64,000 nt of DNA from JAAFHB01 sp942493325 (lineage in GTDB: Bacteria; Bacteroidota; Bacteroidia; Bacteroidales; Prolixibacteraceae): contig OW818689.1 in NCBI GenBank assembly GCA_942493325.1, positions 6,572,001 through 6,636,000 of the forward strand. The letters are read 5' to 3'. The notes beneath the pieces are model-generated. The model did no database searches. It worked only from the letters and a program-made list of their open reading frames with translations, and was not told where the DNA came from. Both the position numbers and the translations under genes were made by a program. Numbering within the stretch: position 1 is the first letter of the stretch; the number at the start of each line of letters is the position of its first letter. Positions 8,421 through 18,022 of this stretch are shown here, piece after piece.

Positions 8421-10847
8421 TTAGTTCAGTCTTCTTTTCACGAAGTTCTTAGCCTTGTGCGCCCAACGGCCAAAGGAGCTCAGGTGCGGACTGTCGTCAT
8501 AGTAGCCGTGGCCATACCCGTTGTACGAACTGTAACGCCCCGTGTAGCCGTAACCATCCATCCGCACATCGTTAAGCACAATCCCCAGGTTGGGCATCGC
8601 CTTACGCTCGGCCAGATCATCAATAAACTTAACCTGGTTGCGGTGACTGTATTTTAACCGGAGCAAAAATAAATTCACATCGGCATGCGCACCAACCAGT
8701 ATCCCGTCGGTTACCATCGAAATGGGGGCGTTGTCGATGATAATATAGTCGAAACGGGCCCTGGCTTCGGTGAGATATTTCGTGAAAAAGTCGTTCTCCA
8801 GCAACTCGGCAGGATTCGGCGGTATAGGTCCCGAAGGGGTGAAACTCAGGTTCTTTATGTCGGTTTTTAAAACCACCTCGTCAAAGGTGTGGTAGTCGAT
8901 CAGGTAGGTACTCAACCCTTTCTTGTTGTCCGAAAGAAACAGGTTCTGCAATACCGGTTTACGCATATCTGCCCCCACGAGCAATACCTTCTTGTTGTTG
9001 AGGGCTAGGATCAGTGCCATATTCAGCGACACGAACGATTTTCCCTCGCCGGGAATCGTGGAATGCAGCGCGATCACTTTTTGCTGTTCACCCGGTATCA
9101 CGTACTTAAGGTTGGTACGCAACGACCGGAACGACTCGGCGATGGACGAACGCGGATGCTCGACCACGATCATCTCCTTTCCGTAATCGTTGTGCGCGAT
9201 ACTTCCCGTGATGGGAAGTTTTGTCCGTTGTTCTACTTCCTCCTTTGTCTGGACGGAGTCGTTGAGGTTGTCGTAGATAATCAGGATCACCAGCGGGGTA
9301 AACAATCCGAGAATCAGCCCGATCAGGTAGTTCATCATCTTCTTCGGACCCGTCTTGATGGTGGTAATCCTGCGCGCGGGATCGAGGACTTTTACATCCG
9401 GGACACTCGAGGCCATGGTGATGGCAGTCTCGGCACGTTTCTTAAGCAGGAAAGTATACAGTTCGTTGTTAAGATCGAAACGGCGCTTGAGGTTGATCAG
9501 CTTTTGTTCGTTCTGCGGCAGATCGGTGAGCTGTCCGCCCAGCTGATTTAAACGACGGTTAAGATCCTGAACCTCACTCTGCAGGTTCAAAAGCAGGTTG
9601 TCGACATTGGTGGCGACCGCATTCAGGGTCATCTGCAACTCCTTATCGAGTACCTGCAGCGTGGGGGCCTGTTCCTCGAGCGAGAACGACAATACCTCGC
9701 GTTTGCTGTACAGTTCAATCAGTCGGGTAACCAGCGCGTTGAAAGTAGCGTCGGTAAATCCCACCACCGACGGGGTCACCATCTGTTTCATCTGCCGCGC
9801 GTCCTTCATCTCATTTTTAAGCCGCGAGATATACGCCAGGCGCATCACGGCCATCGCTTTTTCGGACTCGAGTTCGGTGAGTTTCGTGAGTACCAGCCCT
9901 GCCTCCTGCGGAAGGTCAATCACCTTTTTATCGGAACGGAAGTTGGTGAAGTTATTCTCGGCCGTGTACAGCGAGTCGGTAATGCCGAGCAACTGGCTGT
10001 CGATAAAGAGCAGCGTGTTTTCGGAGGTACGGTTTTTTTCGGTGAGCCCGTACTTGATGTACACCTTGCTGAGTTCGTTCAGGTAATCCATTTCGCGCAC
10101 GGGATTAACCCCTTTAAGCTGCAGGCTGATCAGGTCCGATTGTTTATCGACGAGTTTAACCGCTAACTTTCCCTTGTAGCCGAGCGCCATCTGTTCGATG
10201 TCGTTAAAACAAAAGAAAGATTCCTCGTGGGCGATACCCGTTGCGGCGCTGTTTTTCAGGACGGTAAAGGCAAACTGCCCGTTTTCGAATGGTTGGTTGT
10301 ATACTCCTTTGGTTTTAAACTTTACATGTAACGGCTCACCGTTGCGATCCGTCGTTTTGGTATCCGCCTCCGCGAAATATTCGGTATCCGAAACCGTGGT
10401 GATACGGATCGGCACTCCGTTGATATTGGTTCTTTTTGCTGTTGCCGTGACCAGGTAGGGAGGTTCACTGCCATAGAGGTCCCGGTCGTAAAAGGGGGTA
10501 GTCTCGTACCACGAAACCTTCCACCCGAGGTTTTCGAGCGCGATATAGTTTAAGGAGTAAGACCGGAGCATCCCGATATGGTTCTGGATCTTCACATTTC
10601 CCCCCATGTTGAGTCCCTCGAAAAGCGAAGACATTTCCATCCCTTTTTTCTCATCTTCGACGAGTACTGTGGCATTGATTTCGTATTCGGGCGCTGCATA
10701 ATGACTGTACAGCCAGGCACCCGACAGGCCGATAAAAAGGCTTGCCGCGAACCATTTCCAGTGAAAAAGCATGCGCATGATGAACTCTTTAATATTGACC
10801 GATTCTTCCTGCGGCATATAAAACTCGGGGAAATTTGGATCTTGCAT
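8421..10847 (-). CDS. Wzc-like polysaccharide co-polymerase / BY-kinase
   Basis: 808 aa inner-membrane protein controlling polymer length and export. Order: first membrane helix near 31-50, large periplasmic Wzz/GNVR region with coiled-coil segments (about 290-490), second helix near 510-530, then a cytoplasmic tyrosine kinase. Kinase motifs: Walker A STIPGEGKS (596-604), Walker A' GADMRKP (625-631), Walker B FDYIIIDNAP (699-708). The tail has seven tyrosines between 766 and 783, the expected autophosphorylation cluster. Lies 24 bases downstream of the Wza gene, so co-transcribed. Much less AT-rich than the 25-36 kb cassette. Confidence 0.93.
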   Translation of the reverse strand: MQDPNFPEFYMPQEESVNIKEFIMRMLFHWKWFAASLFIGLSGAWLYSHYAAPEYEINATVLVEDEKKGMEMSSLFEGLNMGGNVKIQNHIGMLRSYSLNYIALENLGWKVSWYETTPFYDRDLYGSEPPYLVTATAKRTNINGVPIRITTVSDTEYFAEADTKTTDRNGEPLHVKFKTKGVYNQPFENGQFAFTVLKNSAATGIAHEESFFCFNDIEQMALGYKGKLAVKLVDKQSDLISLQLKGVNPVREMDYLNELSKVYIKYGLTEKNRTSENTLLFIDSQLLGITDSLYTAENNFTNFRSDKKVIDLPQEAGLVLTKLTELESEKAMAVMRLAYISRLKNEMKDARQMKQMVTPSVVGFTDATFNALVTRLIELYSKREVLSFSLEEQAPTLQVLDKELQMTLNAVATNVDNLLLNLQSEVQDLNRRLNQLGGQLTDLPQNEQKLINLKRRFDLNNELYTFLLKKRAETAITMASSVPDVKVLDPARRITTIKTGPKKMMNYLIGLILGLFTPLVILIIYDNLNDSVQTKEEVEQRTKLPITGSIAHNDYGKEMIVVEHPRSSIAESFRSLRTNLKYVIPGEQQKVIALHSTIPGEGKSFVSLNMALILALNNKKVLLVGADMRKPVLQNLFLSDNKKGLSTYLIDYHTFDEVVLKTDIKNLSFTPSGPIPPNPAELLENDFFTKYLTEARARFDYIIIDNAPISMVTDGILVGAHADVNLFLLRLKYSHRNQVKFIDDLAERKAMPNLGIVLNDVRMDGYGYTGRYSSYNGYGHGYYDDSPHLSSFGRWAHKAKNFVKRRLN

Positions 10848-10871
10848 CTTCTCTTCTTTGAGGGAATTGTT

Positions 10872-11660
10872 TTATTTAAAAATCTGGTAAATCAGCAGTG
10901 CGGTGGTGACAGCCGATAACGACATGGTCCAGGCCTGCGCGTTCATGCTGAAGTTCTTATTTTTGTCGGGCGACACGTACACCATATCGTTGGGCAGCAG
11001 GTAATAGGCTTTCGAACCGGTGAGGTTTTTATTGGTCAGGTCGATGCGGTAGCTTTTGCTTCCGTCGGAGGAGGGACGCATCACGAGTACACTTTTAATG
11101 CTCGCGAAGTCGGTGATCCCGTTAGCCATGCTGAGCGCCTCGAAAATAGTAATCGAATTGCTGTAATTGTAAAAGACCCCGGGGGTTCGTACCTCGCCCA
11201 TCACAGTAATTTTATAGGAGAGCAGTTTCACCTTCACGGTGGCGTCTTTCACATATTCGCGGGTTTTTGTTTCAATCACCTTAAGCGCTTCATTCACGGT
11301 ACTACCTGCAACGGTAATCCTCCCCAGCAGCGGCAGCGTGATGGCTCCTTCGTTATCGACCAGGTAACCACTCAGGTACTGTGCAGATAGCTGACCGTAC
11401 ATTTGCGATACTCCGTTTGCCTGGCTATTTCCTGATTGACCCGGGGAGAGGAGCTGGCTGACTTCGGGGTTTAGGGACTGTATCTCGACGAAGAGGTTAT
11501 CGTTGGGTTTGAGCCGGTATTCGGGTGCCTGACCGGGAAGGCCTTTGAGAAACTCCTCGTGGGCCATATCCTGCATGACGGTGATATCTTTGGTCGACCG
11601 GCACGAACTACTACCAAGGGCGAGGATCACCCCCGATAAAATTAAAAATTTAATCTTCAT
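10872..11660 (-). CDS. Wza-like outer-membrane polysaccharide export lipoprotein
   Basis: 262 aa. N-terminal lipoprotein signal with lipobox ending GSSSC (Cys20). Next comes the poly-export domain (EYRLKPNDNLFVEIQSLNPE), then an SLBB region (YKITVMGEVRTPGVFYNYSN) and a C-terminal hydrophobic helix (MSLSAVTTALLIYQIF) that would insert in the outer membrane. Expected to form the octameric export channel working with the Wzc protein encoded just downstream. A perfect TAnnTTTG box lies 47-54 bases upstream, and the gene is separated from the sugar-transferase gene by 646 bases, so it probably starts its own transcript. Confidence 0.92.
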   Translation of the reverse strand: MKIKFLILSGVILALGSSSCRSTKDITVMQDMAHEEFLKGLPGQAPEYRLKPNDNLFVEIQSLNPEVSQLLSPGQSGNSQANGVSQMYGQLSAQYLSGYLVDNEGAITLPLLGRITVAGSTVNEALKVIETKTREYVKDATVKVKLLSYKITVMGEVRTPGVFYNYSNSITIFEALSMANGITDFASIKSVLVMRPSSDGSKSYRIDLTNKNLTGSKAYYLLPNDMVYVSPDKNKNFSMNAQAWTMSLSAVTTALLIYQIFK

Positions 11661-11706
11661 TATTGTTGTATTGGTATGCGTATTTGTTGTTGCCTGGAAA
11701 TGGCGG

Positions 11707-11714
11707 CAAAGATA
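11707..11714 (-). promoter_or_regulatory. -7 box of the wza-wzc operon
   Basis: Minus-strand TATCTTTG is a perfect TAnnTTTG. Transcription would start near 11700, about 40 bases before the start codon at 11660. No clear -33 TTG at the usual spacing. Confidence 0.55.
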
Positions 11715-12003
11715 AGTAAAAAAGTTATGCAGAGCGTAAGGGAAAGTTACACAAAGTTACACAAAGTAAGCACACAAAGTCACACAAAGTTTTAAATTTT
11801 ATGTTCAGCTTCGTGAGACTTTCCCGAAGGACCTGGACAAGTTATGTTTAACGTTGTGGCACTTTGTGAAACAAAAAAATACAAATTAAGTATAATATGA
11901 TATACATAAAGTAAAACTAATTATGACTGAAAATTTATATTTTAAGAAAGTTAAGCAGCTCCTGTTCTTTCTTTATATATATAAGTAATGGAAACTATTT
12001 ATT
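11715..12003. repeat. ACACAAAGT-type repeats upstream of wza
   Basis: Bases 11748-11795 are a run of ACACAAAGT units like those at 4905-4965. The mirrored form (ACTTTGTGTGACTTTGTGT) occurs at 12249-12292. No gene seen. Confidence 0.65.
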
Positions 12004-12121
12004 GTCGTATTTTTCACTCCCAACCCCTAAAGGGGAGTCATGCTTCTAGCATCGTCTGTGCTTGTGAGTAGCGAAAGTCCCCTTTAGGGGATTTAGGGGT
12101 AAATCAAGAAAAAAATACGAC
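12004..12121. repeat. 118-bp nested inverted-repeat element
   Basis: Outer inverted repeats GTCGTATTTTT (12004-12014) and AAAAATACGAC (12111-12121) enclose inner ones, ACCCCTAAAGGGGA near 12023-12036 and TCCCCTTTAGGGG near 12078-12090. The whole can fold as one long hairpin. Looks like a non-coding miniature element; no other copy is seen in this window. Confidence 0.65.
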
Positions 12122-12306
12122 ATTTATTCTTTCTTTTAACTTAAGTGAGTTGAAGGACTGTGAAACTTTTTCTTTTTGTTACACAAAGTTTCTCAAAGTT
12201 AAACACAATGTTACACAAAGTGGATTACAATTTTTACTTAATTTCTTTACTTTGTGTGACTTTGTGTCTTTACTTCGTGTGACTTTGTGTAATTTTTTTC
12301 CACGCC

Positions 12307-13704
12307 CTACCGTCCATTCATCGACAATATTGTTCTCACCGTCTTGAGGCAGATAATCAGGTCGAGCTTAAGCGACCAGTTGTCGATGTATTCGAGGTCC
12401 TTGCGCATCCATTCCTCGAAGGTGGTGTCGTTGCGGCCCGAGACCTGCCAGGTACAGGTGATGCCCGGTTTGACCGAGATGCGGCGCAGTTGCCACCGTT
12501 CGTATTGTTTTACCTCGGCAGGGATGGGGGGACGCGGACCCACTACCGACATTTCGCCGCGCAGCACGTTCAGAAACTGAGGAAACTCATCCATGCTTGT
12601 CTTGCGCAGTATTAACCCAACGCGCGTGATCCGCGGGTCATTTTTTATTTTAAACACGGGACCGTCCATCTCGTTTTCTGCTTCCAACCCCTTACGCAGT
12701 TCATCCGAATTGGCGACCATGGTCCTGAACTTATACAGTTTGAACTGTCGACCCCTTAATCCTGAGCGCGTCTGGCAGTAGAAAACGGGCCCTTTGGAAG
12801 TCAGCTTGATGGAGGCGGCAATCATTAGCATAAACGGAAAACTCATCACAATAGCCAAAAAAGAAGCCGCAATATCCATCATCCGTTTGATCTTCAGGTG
12901 CAGGTAGTTATTGGGCAGGTTGGTGATGGTAATAAAGGGGATCTCGGCGAGGTAATTGATCGTGGAACTCGTCGAGAGCTGGTTGAACAGGTTCGATTTG
13001 ATCCGGAAGGTCACCCCCACTTCCTGGCAGGTATACACCAGTTCGCGCAATTCGGCCGTGATAAAGTCGTCCTTGCAGTAATGGAGCTCATGAATAGGAT
13101 GTTCGACGAGGTATTTCCGAATACCGGCGAAGTCGGTAATAATCGGAACCGTGGGACCATACTTTTCGATGATACCGGGCGAGGTGGTTACAATCGCCTT
13201 GACCACGAAAGCGGTTGCGCGGGTTTTGACGATCCTGTCGAGCACGTAGCTGTTTTTATCCTCGGCGATCATCATCACGTTGCAGGTTTTACTGCTCCGT
13301 CTGCGCATTCTGGCCAGTATATGGTTCGTGATGACCTTGTAGCCGTAAAGCGATCCGTAATTAAGCACAATAAACACAACAAAGACATTTTCGTGCACAC
13401 CGTGCAGACGGAACAGGTAAAGCGCGTAAATCATGGCCGACACACTAATGCCCGCTGCTTTTATGAAGTCGATCAGGTATTCGGCTTTACTTCGCACAAT
13501 TTGAATCTTGTGAAGATTAAACAGCTGGCTCAGGAGGTACCACACGGGGGTCTGGAACAGGAAAAAGACCAGGTATTCGCGGTTCGAATCAATCAACGGC
13601 ATACCGGTGAGCCAGTAATAGGAAACAAACAGTGCCATCAGTGAGATCAGCACGTCGATCATGTTAAACACATGATTAAAAGTAGTTTCTTTTGCTTGTA
13701 ACAT
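12307..13704 (-). CDS. Undecaprenyl-phosphate sugar phosphotransferase (polysaccharide initiation)
   Basis: 465 aa membrane enzyme that transfers a sugar-1-phosphate to undecaprenyl phosphate to start repeat-unit synthesis. N-terminal half: four predicted helices (residues 10-125) and a CoA-binding-like soluble part (about 140-265). C-terminal half: the bacterial sugar transferase domain with one helix (IAASFLAIVMSFPFMLMIAA), KGPVFYCQTRSGLRGRQFKL, YKFRTM, PRITRVGLILRKTSMDEFPQ, MSVVGPRPP and KPGITCTWQVSGRN. The polyprenyl glycosylphosphotransferase layout (WcaJ/WbaP/CpsE type) is certain; the sugar is not. Transcribed toward wza and wzc. Confidence 0.92.
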   Translation of the reverse strand: MLQAKETTFNHVFNMIDVLISLMALFVSYYWLTGMPLIDSNREYLVFFLFQTPVWYLLSQLFNLHKIQIVRSKAEYLIDFIKAAGISVSAMIYALYLFRLHGVHENVFVVFIVLNYGSLYGYKVITNHILARMRRRSSKTCNVMMIAEDKNSYVLDRIVKTRATAFVVKAIVTTSPGIIEKYGPTVPIITDFAGIRKYLVEHPIHELHYCKDDFITAELRELVYTCQEVGVTFRIKSNLFNQLSTSSTINYLAEIPFITITNLPNNYLHLKIKRMMDIAASFLAIVMSFPFMLMIAASIKLTSKGPVFYCQTRSGLRGRQFKLYKFRTMVANSDELRKGLEAENEMDGPVFKIKNDPRITRVGLILRKTSMDEFPQFLNVLRGEMSVVGPRPPIPAEVKQYERWQLRRISVKPGITCTWQVSGRNDTTFEEWMRKDLEYIDNWSLKLDLIICLKTVRTILSMNGR

Positions 13705-13888
13705 ATAGTAAGGAGGTTATTTTAAGTAGGATTTCACGAATTATAGGAGCATGGAGCAGAGAGCATGGGGCATCCCGAATCCCGTCGGTCTTCCCGAATC
13801 CCGAATCCCTTCGGTCTTCCCGAATCACTTCCCGAATCGTAAACTCTCGGGACACGTCGTTCTCGGGACGTAACGGGAGGCGACGGGG
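13705..13888. other. Intergenic upstream of the sugar transferase
   Basis: Contains repeated ATCCCGAATC / CTTCCCGAATC motifs (13770-13900). No convincing TAnnTTTG promoter was seen before the sugar-transferase start. Confidence 0.5.
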
Positions 13889-14384
13889 CGATCCCGAATC
13901 CTGTATTTCTCGCCGAAATAAGGTAATAAGGTTTGGTTCAATTATTTATTCACTTTCTACTGAGGTTTTATCTGTAAAAATAAGGTTTTAAGAAAAATGA
14001 TTTGATGTTTATTCGCATGAACGCCATTTCTTTAAACCTTATTTTCCAGGGCTACCTCAGTAGAATATCCGAACCCGCTAGACCAGTAACCTTATTACCT
14101 CATTTTGAGAAAGTTGGTTAGGATGAAAGGGAGGTTTATATTGAATCGCATTAACAAGGCCATCAGGTCACGAAGACCCAAAGTTTCACATGCCTCATTC
14201 TCATTGTGCTGCCGCAGATACGGCAAAAAATAAGAGTAAATGACCCTTATTCCCTTAGTAGAAATTCAGTGGGTAGTATAAATTCCCCTTATTCCTTTAT
14301 TGGGGATATTACCGGTGCGCTGCACCTAAGGACTTTAAGATAGGATGTTTGCTATAAATATTACCGGTGCGCTGCACCTAAGGG
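13889..14384. repeat. About 496-bp segment, copy 1 of a direct duplication
   Basis: Almost identical to 15471-15966. Inside it 13916-14106 is a long imperfect palindrome: AAATAAGGTAATAAGGTT at one end mirrors AACCTTATTACCTCATTTT at the other, and CTACTGAGG mirrors CCTCAGTAG. 14240-14305 carries a half-copy of the GGGAATAAGGG element found complete at 42444-42573. It ends with two GGTGCGCTGCACC palindromes (14314-14326, 14366-14378). Confidence 0.9.
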
Positions 14385-14423
14385 TGTTGGATAGAATATA
14401 CATTTTGTTCGGCGCCGCCCAAT

Positions 14424-14885
14424 CTACAATATTCCGTGTAATCTCAGGATTTCGGCCAGATCAGGGTGTTTCTTTGAGTATTCACGAAGTGTGGATAATA
14501 AGTTCCGGCTATTTTCTTCTGCTTTCGATGCCTGTGCCAGTGCAGGTTGCATAGCAGTTCGGCGATCCCATATCATATAGCCAAGCATAAAAATAGACAA
14601 GGTGATTAAGATGCCAAAACCCCAGTAAAAAAGTGTTTTTATGTCATCAATCTGTTTTTGCTGGTACATAAACTGCTTATCGATACTTTCAAACCTCACC
14701 TCCATCTTGTCATCGAGTGCAAGTATTTTGTTTTCGAGCGCCCCTATTTTAGCTTCAGTAAGGATTGCCCGGTCGCGGTCTGCTAATGTATAGGGCACAA
14801 GCACCTGCTGTTCTTGCGCGGATAATGGGAGGCCCAGCAGTGTCAGAAACAATAGTATGACCAGTACAAGTGTTTTCATTTTCAA
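14424..14885 (-). CDS. Small exported membrane-anchored protein, family copy 1
   Basis: 153 aa, function unknown. Signal peptide at the start (TLVLVILLFLTLLGLPLSAQ), then VPYTLADRDRAILTEAKIGALEN leading into a heptad-rich region (about 40-85), one transmembrane helix (LFYWGFGILITLSIFMLGYMIWD) and a charged C-terminal tail. A paralogue lies at 18023-18376, with the same signal peptide, VPYTLADRDRAI segment and YxIWDRRTAxQPAL motif. A second ATG at 14879 matches the paralogue's start and is equally likely. A TAGATTTG -7 box lies at 14897-14904. The first 60 or so bases and the upstream 330 bases belong to a duplicated block. Confidence 0.65.
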   Translation of the reverse strand: MKMKTLVLVILLFLTLLGLPLSAQEQQVLVPYTLADRDRAILTEAKIGALENKILALDDKMEVRFESIDKQFMYQQKQIDDIKTLFYWGFGILITLSIFMLGYMIWDRRTAMQPALAQASKAEENSRNLLSTLREYSKKHPDLAEILRLHGIL

Positions 14886-15210
14886 TTAATTTGAAACAAA
14901 TCTACAAATAAAATACGATAATATTCAGGAGCAAGACCTGTATATGAAAGAATTATCGGTCAGCCGGCAGATCGTATTACCGGTGCGCTGCACCTACGGA
15001 CCTCAAAAGGCATGGAGCATGGGGCAAAGGGCGATCCCGAATCCCTCCGGTCTCGGGAGGCGAACGGGCGACTGGGCGATCAACAATGTTCAACCCACTT
15101 CGGGGTTGGAGTTGTGTTATGTCATTTACCCCCGGTTCCGCAGGCTACACCGGGGGTCATTAAAATTTAACCACTTCGTGGTAAAAAGCAGTACTAAAAT
15201 CAGGGTGCTG
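14819..15210. repeat. About 390-bp duplicated block, copy 1
   Basis: Nearly identical to 18318-18707. It spans the start of the small membrane protein gene and its upstream DNA, including a GGTGCGCTGCACC palindrome (14982-14994) and a CCCCCGG...CCGGGGG inverted repeat near 15129-15158. Confidence 0.9.
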
Positions 15211-15470
15211 AATGTTACAATTTCATGAAAGATCTTAAAAAAACAAGGCCACCAGGACACGAAGACTCAAAGGTGCACTAAGATGTAAAAATATACGTCT
15301 CTATTCGTGAGCGAACTTAGTGAAACTTCGTGTCCGTGTGTCTTTGTGATAAATAGTCAGGAGCAAGACCTGTATATGAAAGAATTATCCGACAGCCGGA
15401 AGATGATATTACCGGTGCGCTGCACCTACGGACCTCAAAAGGCATGGAGCATGGAGCAAAGGGCGAAGGG
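15211..15470. other. Intergenic repeat fragments
   Basis: Short CGAAG/AAAGGTG-type repeat pieces and another GGTGCGCTGCACC palindrome (15414-15426). No gene seen. Confidence 0.5.
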
Positions 15471-15966
15471 CGATCCCGAATCCTGTATTTCCCGCTCAAA
15501 TAAGGTAATAAGGTTTGGTTCAATTATTTATTCACTTTCTACTGAGGTTTTATCTGTAAAAATAAGGTTTTAAGAAAAATGATTTGATGTTTATTCGCAT
15601 GAACGCCATTTCTTTAAACCTTATTTTCCAGGGCTACCTCAGTAGAATATCCGAACCCGCTAGACCAGTAACCTTATTACCTTATTTTGAGAAAGTTGGT
15701 TAGGATGAAAGGGAGGTTTATATTGAATCGCATTAACAAGGCCACCAGGTCACGAAGACCCAAAGTTTCACATGCCTCATTCTCATTGTGCTGCCGCAGA
15801 TACGGCAAAAAATAAGAGTAAATGACCCTTATTCCCTTAGTGGAAATTCAGTGGGTAATATATATTCCCCTTATTCCTTTATTGGGGATATTACCGGTGC
15901 GCTGCACCTAAGGATTTTAAGACAGGATGTTTACTATAAATATTTACCGGTGCGCTGCACCTACGG
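15471..15966. repeat. About 496-bp segment, copy 2 of a direct duplication
   Basis: Second copy of 13889-14384 with only scattered base changes. Includes the long palindrome at 15498-15689 and two GGTGCGCTGCACC copies (15896-15908, 15949-15961); a further copy follows at 16001-16013. Confidence 0.9.
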
Positions 15967-16151
15967 ATTTACAGATAGGATTATTGCTATAAATATTTAC
16001 GGTGCGCTGCACCTTAGAATATCATCCGCTCATCTTCTCATCTTCTTCAGGAGCAACACCTTGCTGTGAAGAATTTCGTCCCGTTATCCCGAGACTGAAA
16101 GAATTCGGGAAGACCGGAGGGATTCGGGAACAGATCAGGGTGGATAACTGT

Positions 16152-16284
16152 CTAAATGTTAATCTTTCGTACAGTTCGAATTCGGGATGAAGTGCAAATG
16201 CTGGAATGAAACGCCCTGAGAACTTCAATTCTGTTAGAAGTGATGCGATAAATAATGAGATAAGATTCCAGTATTATACGATTA
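16152..16284 (-). pseudogene. ParE/RelE toxin remnant (C-terminus only)
   Basis: Just past the stop of the 55-aa antitoxin gene the minus strand reads ESYLIIYRITSNRIEVLRAF followed by HSS, which fits the C-terminal end of ParE/RelE toxins (pattern NYRIIYRI...I.VLRV.H). The N-terminal two thirds of the toxin is missing, and the frame runs on into repeat-derived sequence to a stop at about 16152. The toxin cannot be functional. Confidence 0.6.
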
Positions 16285-16449
16285 CCGTGAGTTTTCCTGT
16301 ATCCATTTGTCCATTTTTTTATGATGCTCCTCCAATGTCATAAATGGACCTTTTTCTGCTTCTTTAACCAACTTAGCCAAAGCCTTATCTGGCAATCGTT
16401 CACCAGAAACCTGCAGATTTTTTGACGCTTTAGTTTCTTTTGTTTTCAT
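16282..16449 (-). CDS. Orphan antitoxin, 55 aa
   Basis: Short gene starting MKTKETKASKNLQVSGERLP and ending TLEEHHKKMDKWIQENSR. Size, charge and position before a ParE/RelE remnant point to an antitoxin whose toxin has decayed. The reading frame is intact. A perfect TAnnTTTG box (TATATTTG, 16454-16461) lies immediately upstream, giving an almost leaderless transcript. Confidence 0.65.
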   Translation of the reverse strand: MKTKETKASKNLQVSGERLPDKALAKLVKEAEKGPFMTLEEHHKKMDKWIQENSR

Positions 16450-17015
16450 AGTCCAAATATAAATGAATTTTCAACCGGTTAGACATCTAAATCTAAAAGA
16501 AATCGTGTTAGCCTATTTTAAACTTGCTTCAAAGTTTATTATTGTTATGCTCAGTTAGGAAGCAGTCTGCTATGATCAGCCTTTTTTAACTCTGCATCAT
16601 TGGTTAAGATTGCCACGCTTCGTCATTTAATTCCATCTATAAAACAAATAATTGCACGACTTGCTCGCAATGACAGTTCATGGGGGGGATTTGTCTACAA
16701 ACCTTAACCTTGCACGACTTGCTTCGTCACTAACCGCGTACCTGTCATTGCGAGGGAGCATGAAGTTTTTGTTCTTTTGACAGTTTTACTGCGACCGAAG
16801 CAATCCCAAGATCAATGAGCCGGCTATACGCGCCTTGATCAGCGTTTTTTAACTCTGCTTCATAGTATAATTGCTTCGTCGTTCCTCCTCGCAATGACGC
16901 TTCGCTTCGTCAGGAAATTCACCTATAATACTAATAATTGCACGACTTGCTCGCAATGACAGATCGTGGGGGGATTTGTCTACAAAGCATATACTTGCAC
17001 GACTTCGTCCGCTGT
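16450..17015. repeat. TGTCATTGCGAG repeat zone, part 1
   Basis: Contains the first long unit, bounded by CTGTCATTGCGAGGGAGC (about 16742-16760) and CTCGCAATGACAG (about 16950-16963), with the internal inverted pair GAAGCAATCCC / GATTGC. The TATATTTG box at 16454-16461 is the promoter of the orphan antitoxin. Confidence 0.75.
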
Positions 17016-17312
17016 CTAATCAAGGTCTTCATATAAATCGCGCCATTCAGGATTGAAGGCATTGATCAGATCCACTTTCTTTTGACGTGAACCCCCTTTA
17101 AGTTGCTTTTCTCTTGCTATGGCCTCGCCAATATCGAAAAAGGCTTCATAATAAACCAGTTCATCTACATTGTACCTTGCACTAAATGAATGAGGGTACA
17201 TTTTAGCTTTATGTTGCCCGATCCGCATACGCAATGCTGATGTTACCCCAACATAGAGCACCGTATGATTTTTATTGGTGACAATGTAAGTATGATAAGT
17301 TTTAAATTCCAT
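17016..17312 (-). CDS. GIY-YIG endonuclease, copy 1
   Basis: 98 aa, essentially a lone GIY-YIG nuclease domain. Catalytic elements visible: Tyr9 in the HTYIVTN strand, Tyr20-Val-Gly22 in LYVGVT, Arg28/Arg30, His34, and Glu68 in AIAREKQLKGG. Expected to nick or cut DNA with a divalent metal. No separate DNA-binding domain. It differs from the second copy (22380-22676) at only two visible residues (Met29/Ile, Arg76/His). The gene sits inside a field of TGTCATTGCGAG repeats: CGCAATGACAG lies beyond its 3' end (about 16952-16962) and TGTCATTGCG beyond its 5' end (17378-17387). Confidence 0.88.
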   Translation of the reverse strand: MEFKTYHTYIVTNKNHTVLYVGVTSALRMRIGQHKAKMYPHSFSARYNVDELVYYEAFFDIGEAIAREKQLKGGSRQKKVDLINAFNPEWRDLYEDLD

Positions 17313-18022
17313 ATTGGATTATCGTTAACTTTTACGTACCTATCATTGCATACCTGTCAGTGCGGGGAGCTCTTCGCGTACCTGTCATTGCGAGGGAGCA
17401 TGAAGTTTTTGTTCTTTTGACAGTTGTACCGCGACCGAAGCAATCCCATAATCAGCGTGCTGACTGCCATGATCAGCCTATTTTAACCCTGCTCCAAAGT
17501 TTATTATTGTTTCGTTCGTTTATTGAAACGTTCTGCCCTGATCAGCCTTTTTTAACTCTGCTTCAAAGTTTAAGATTGCCGCGCTTCGTCATATAATTCA
17601 TCTGTATAACAAATAATTGCACGACTTGCTCGCAATGACAGTTCATGGGGGGAATTGTCTGCATAATTAATTCATTGAGGAGCAGCACCTTGCTGTGAAG
17701 AAATTCGTGTAATTCGCTTTAATTCGTGCAATTAGCAATATAGAATATACATTTTGTTCGGCAGCACCCACTCCTCTCATCTTCCTGGCAACACCTTGCT
17801 GTGAAGAAATCCCCCGATTCTTCCCGTAAATACTCCCGATACACCGCATAGCCGTCAGGCTAAGGCTGAAGTTTCATCCAGGCAGAAATCATATATCTGG
17901 AACTAGTTTAACCGCTACGCGGTAATCGATGTCTACGTCAGTGATGTTTCTACAATACTTAAATCGCTACGCGATAGTCTGATATATTGATTTTTACACT
18001 TCAATAATAATTACACATAAAT
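17313..18022. repeat. TGTCATTGCGAG repeat zone, part 2
   Basis: A second unit spans about 17377-17641. It is followed by GGAGCAGCACCTTGCTGTGA (17679-17698), one AGAATATACATTTTGTTCG (17742-17760) and CGCTACGCG-type short hairpins near 17911-17970. No gene seen. Confidence 0.75.

Noticed and set aside
8457..10919. Several open frames antisense to the Wzc-like gene
   Set aside because: They run opposite a strongly supported long gene, with Arg/Ser/Val-rich composition caused by its codon usage.
12344..13991. Open frames opposite the sugar-transferase gene, including 248 codons
   Set aside because: Antisense shadows of a conserved gene; no domain seen.
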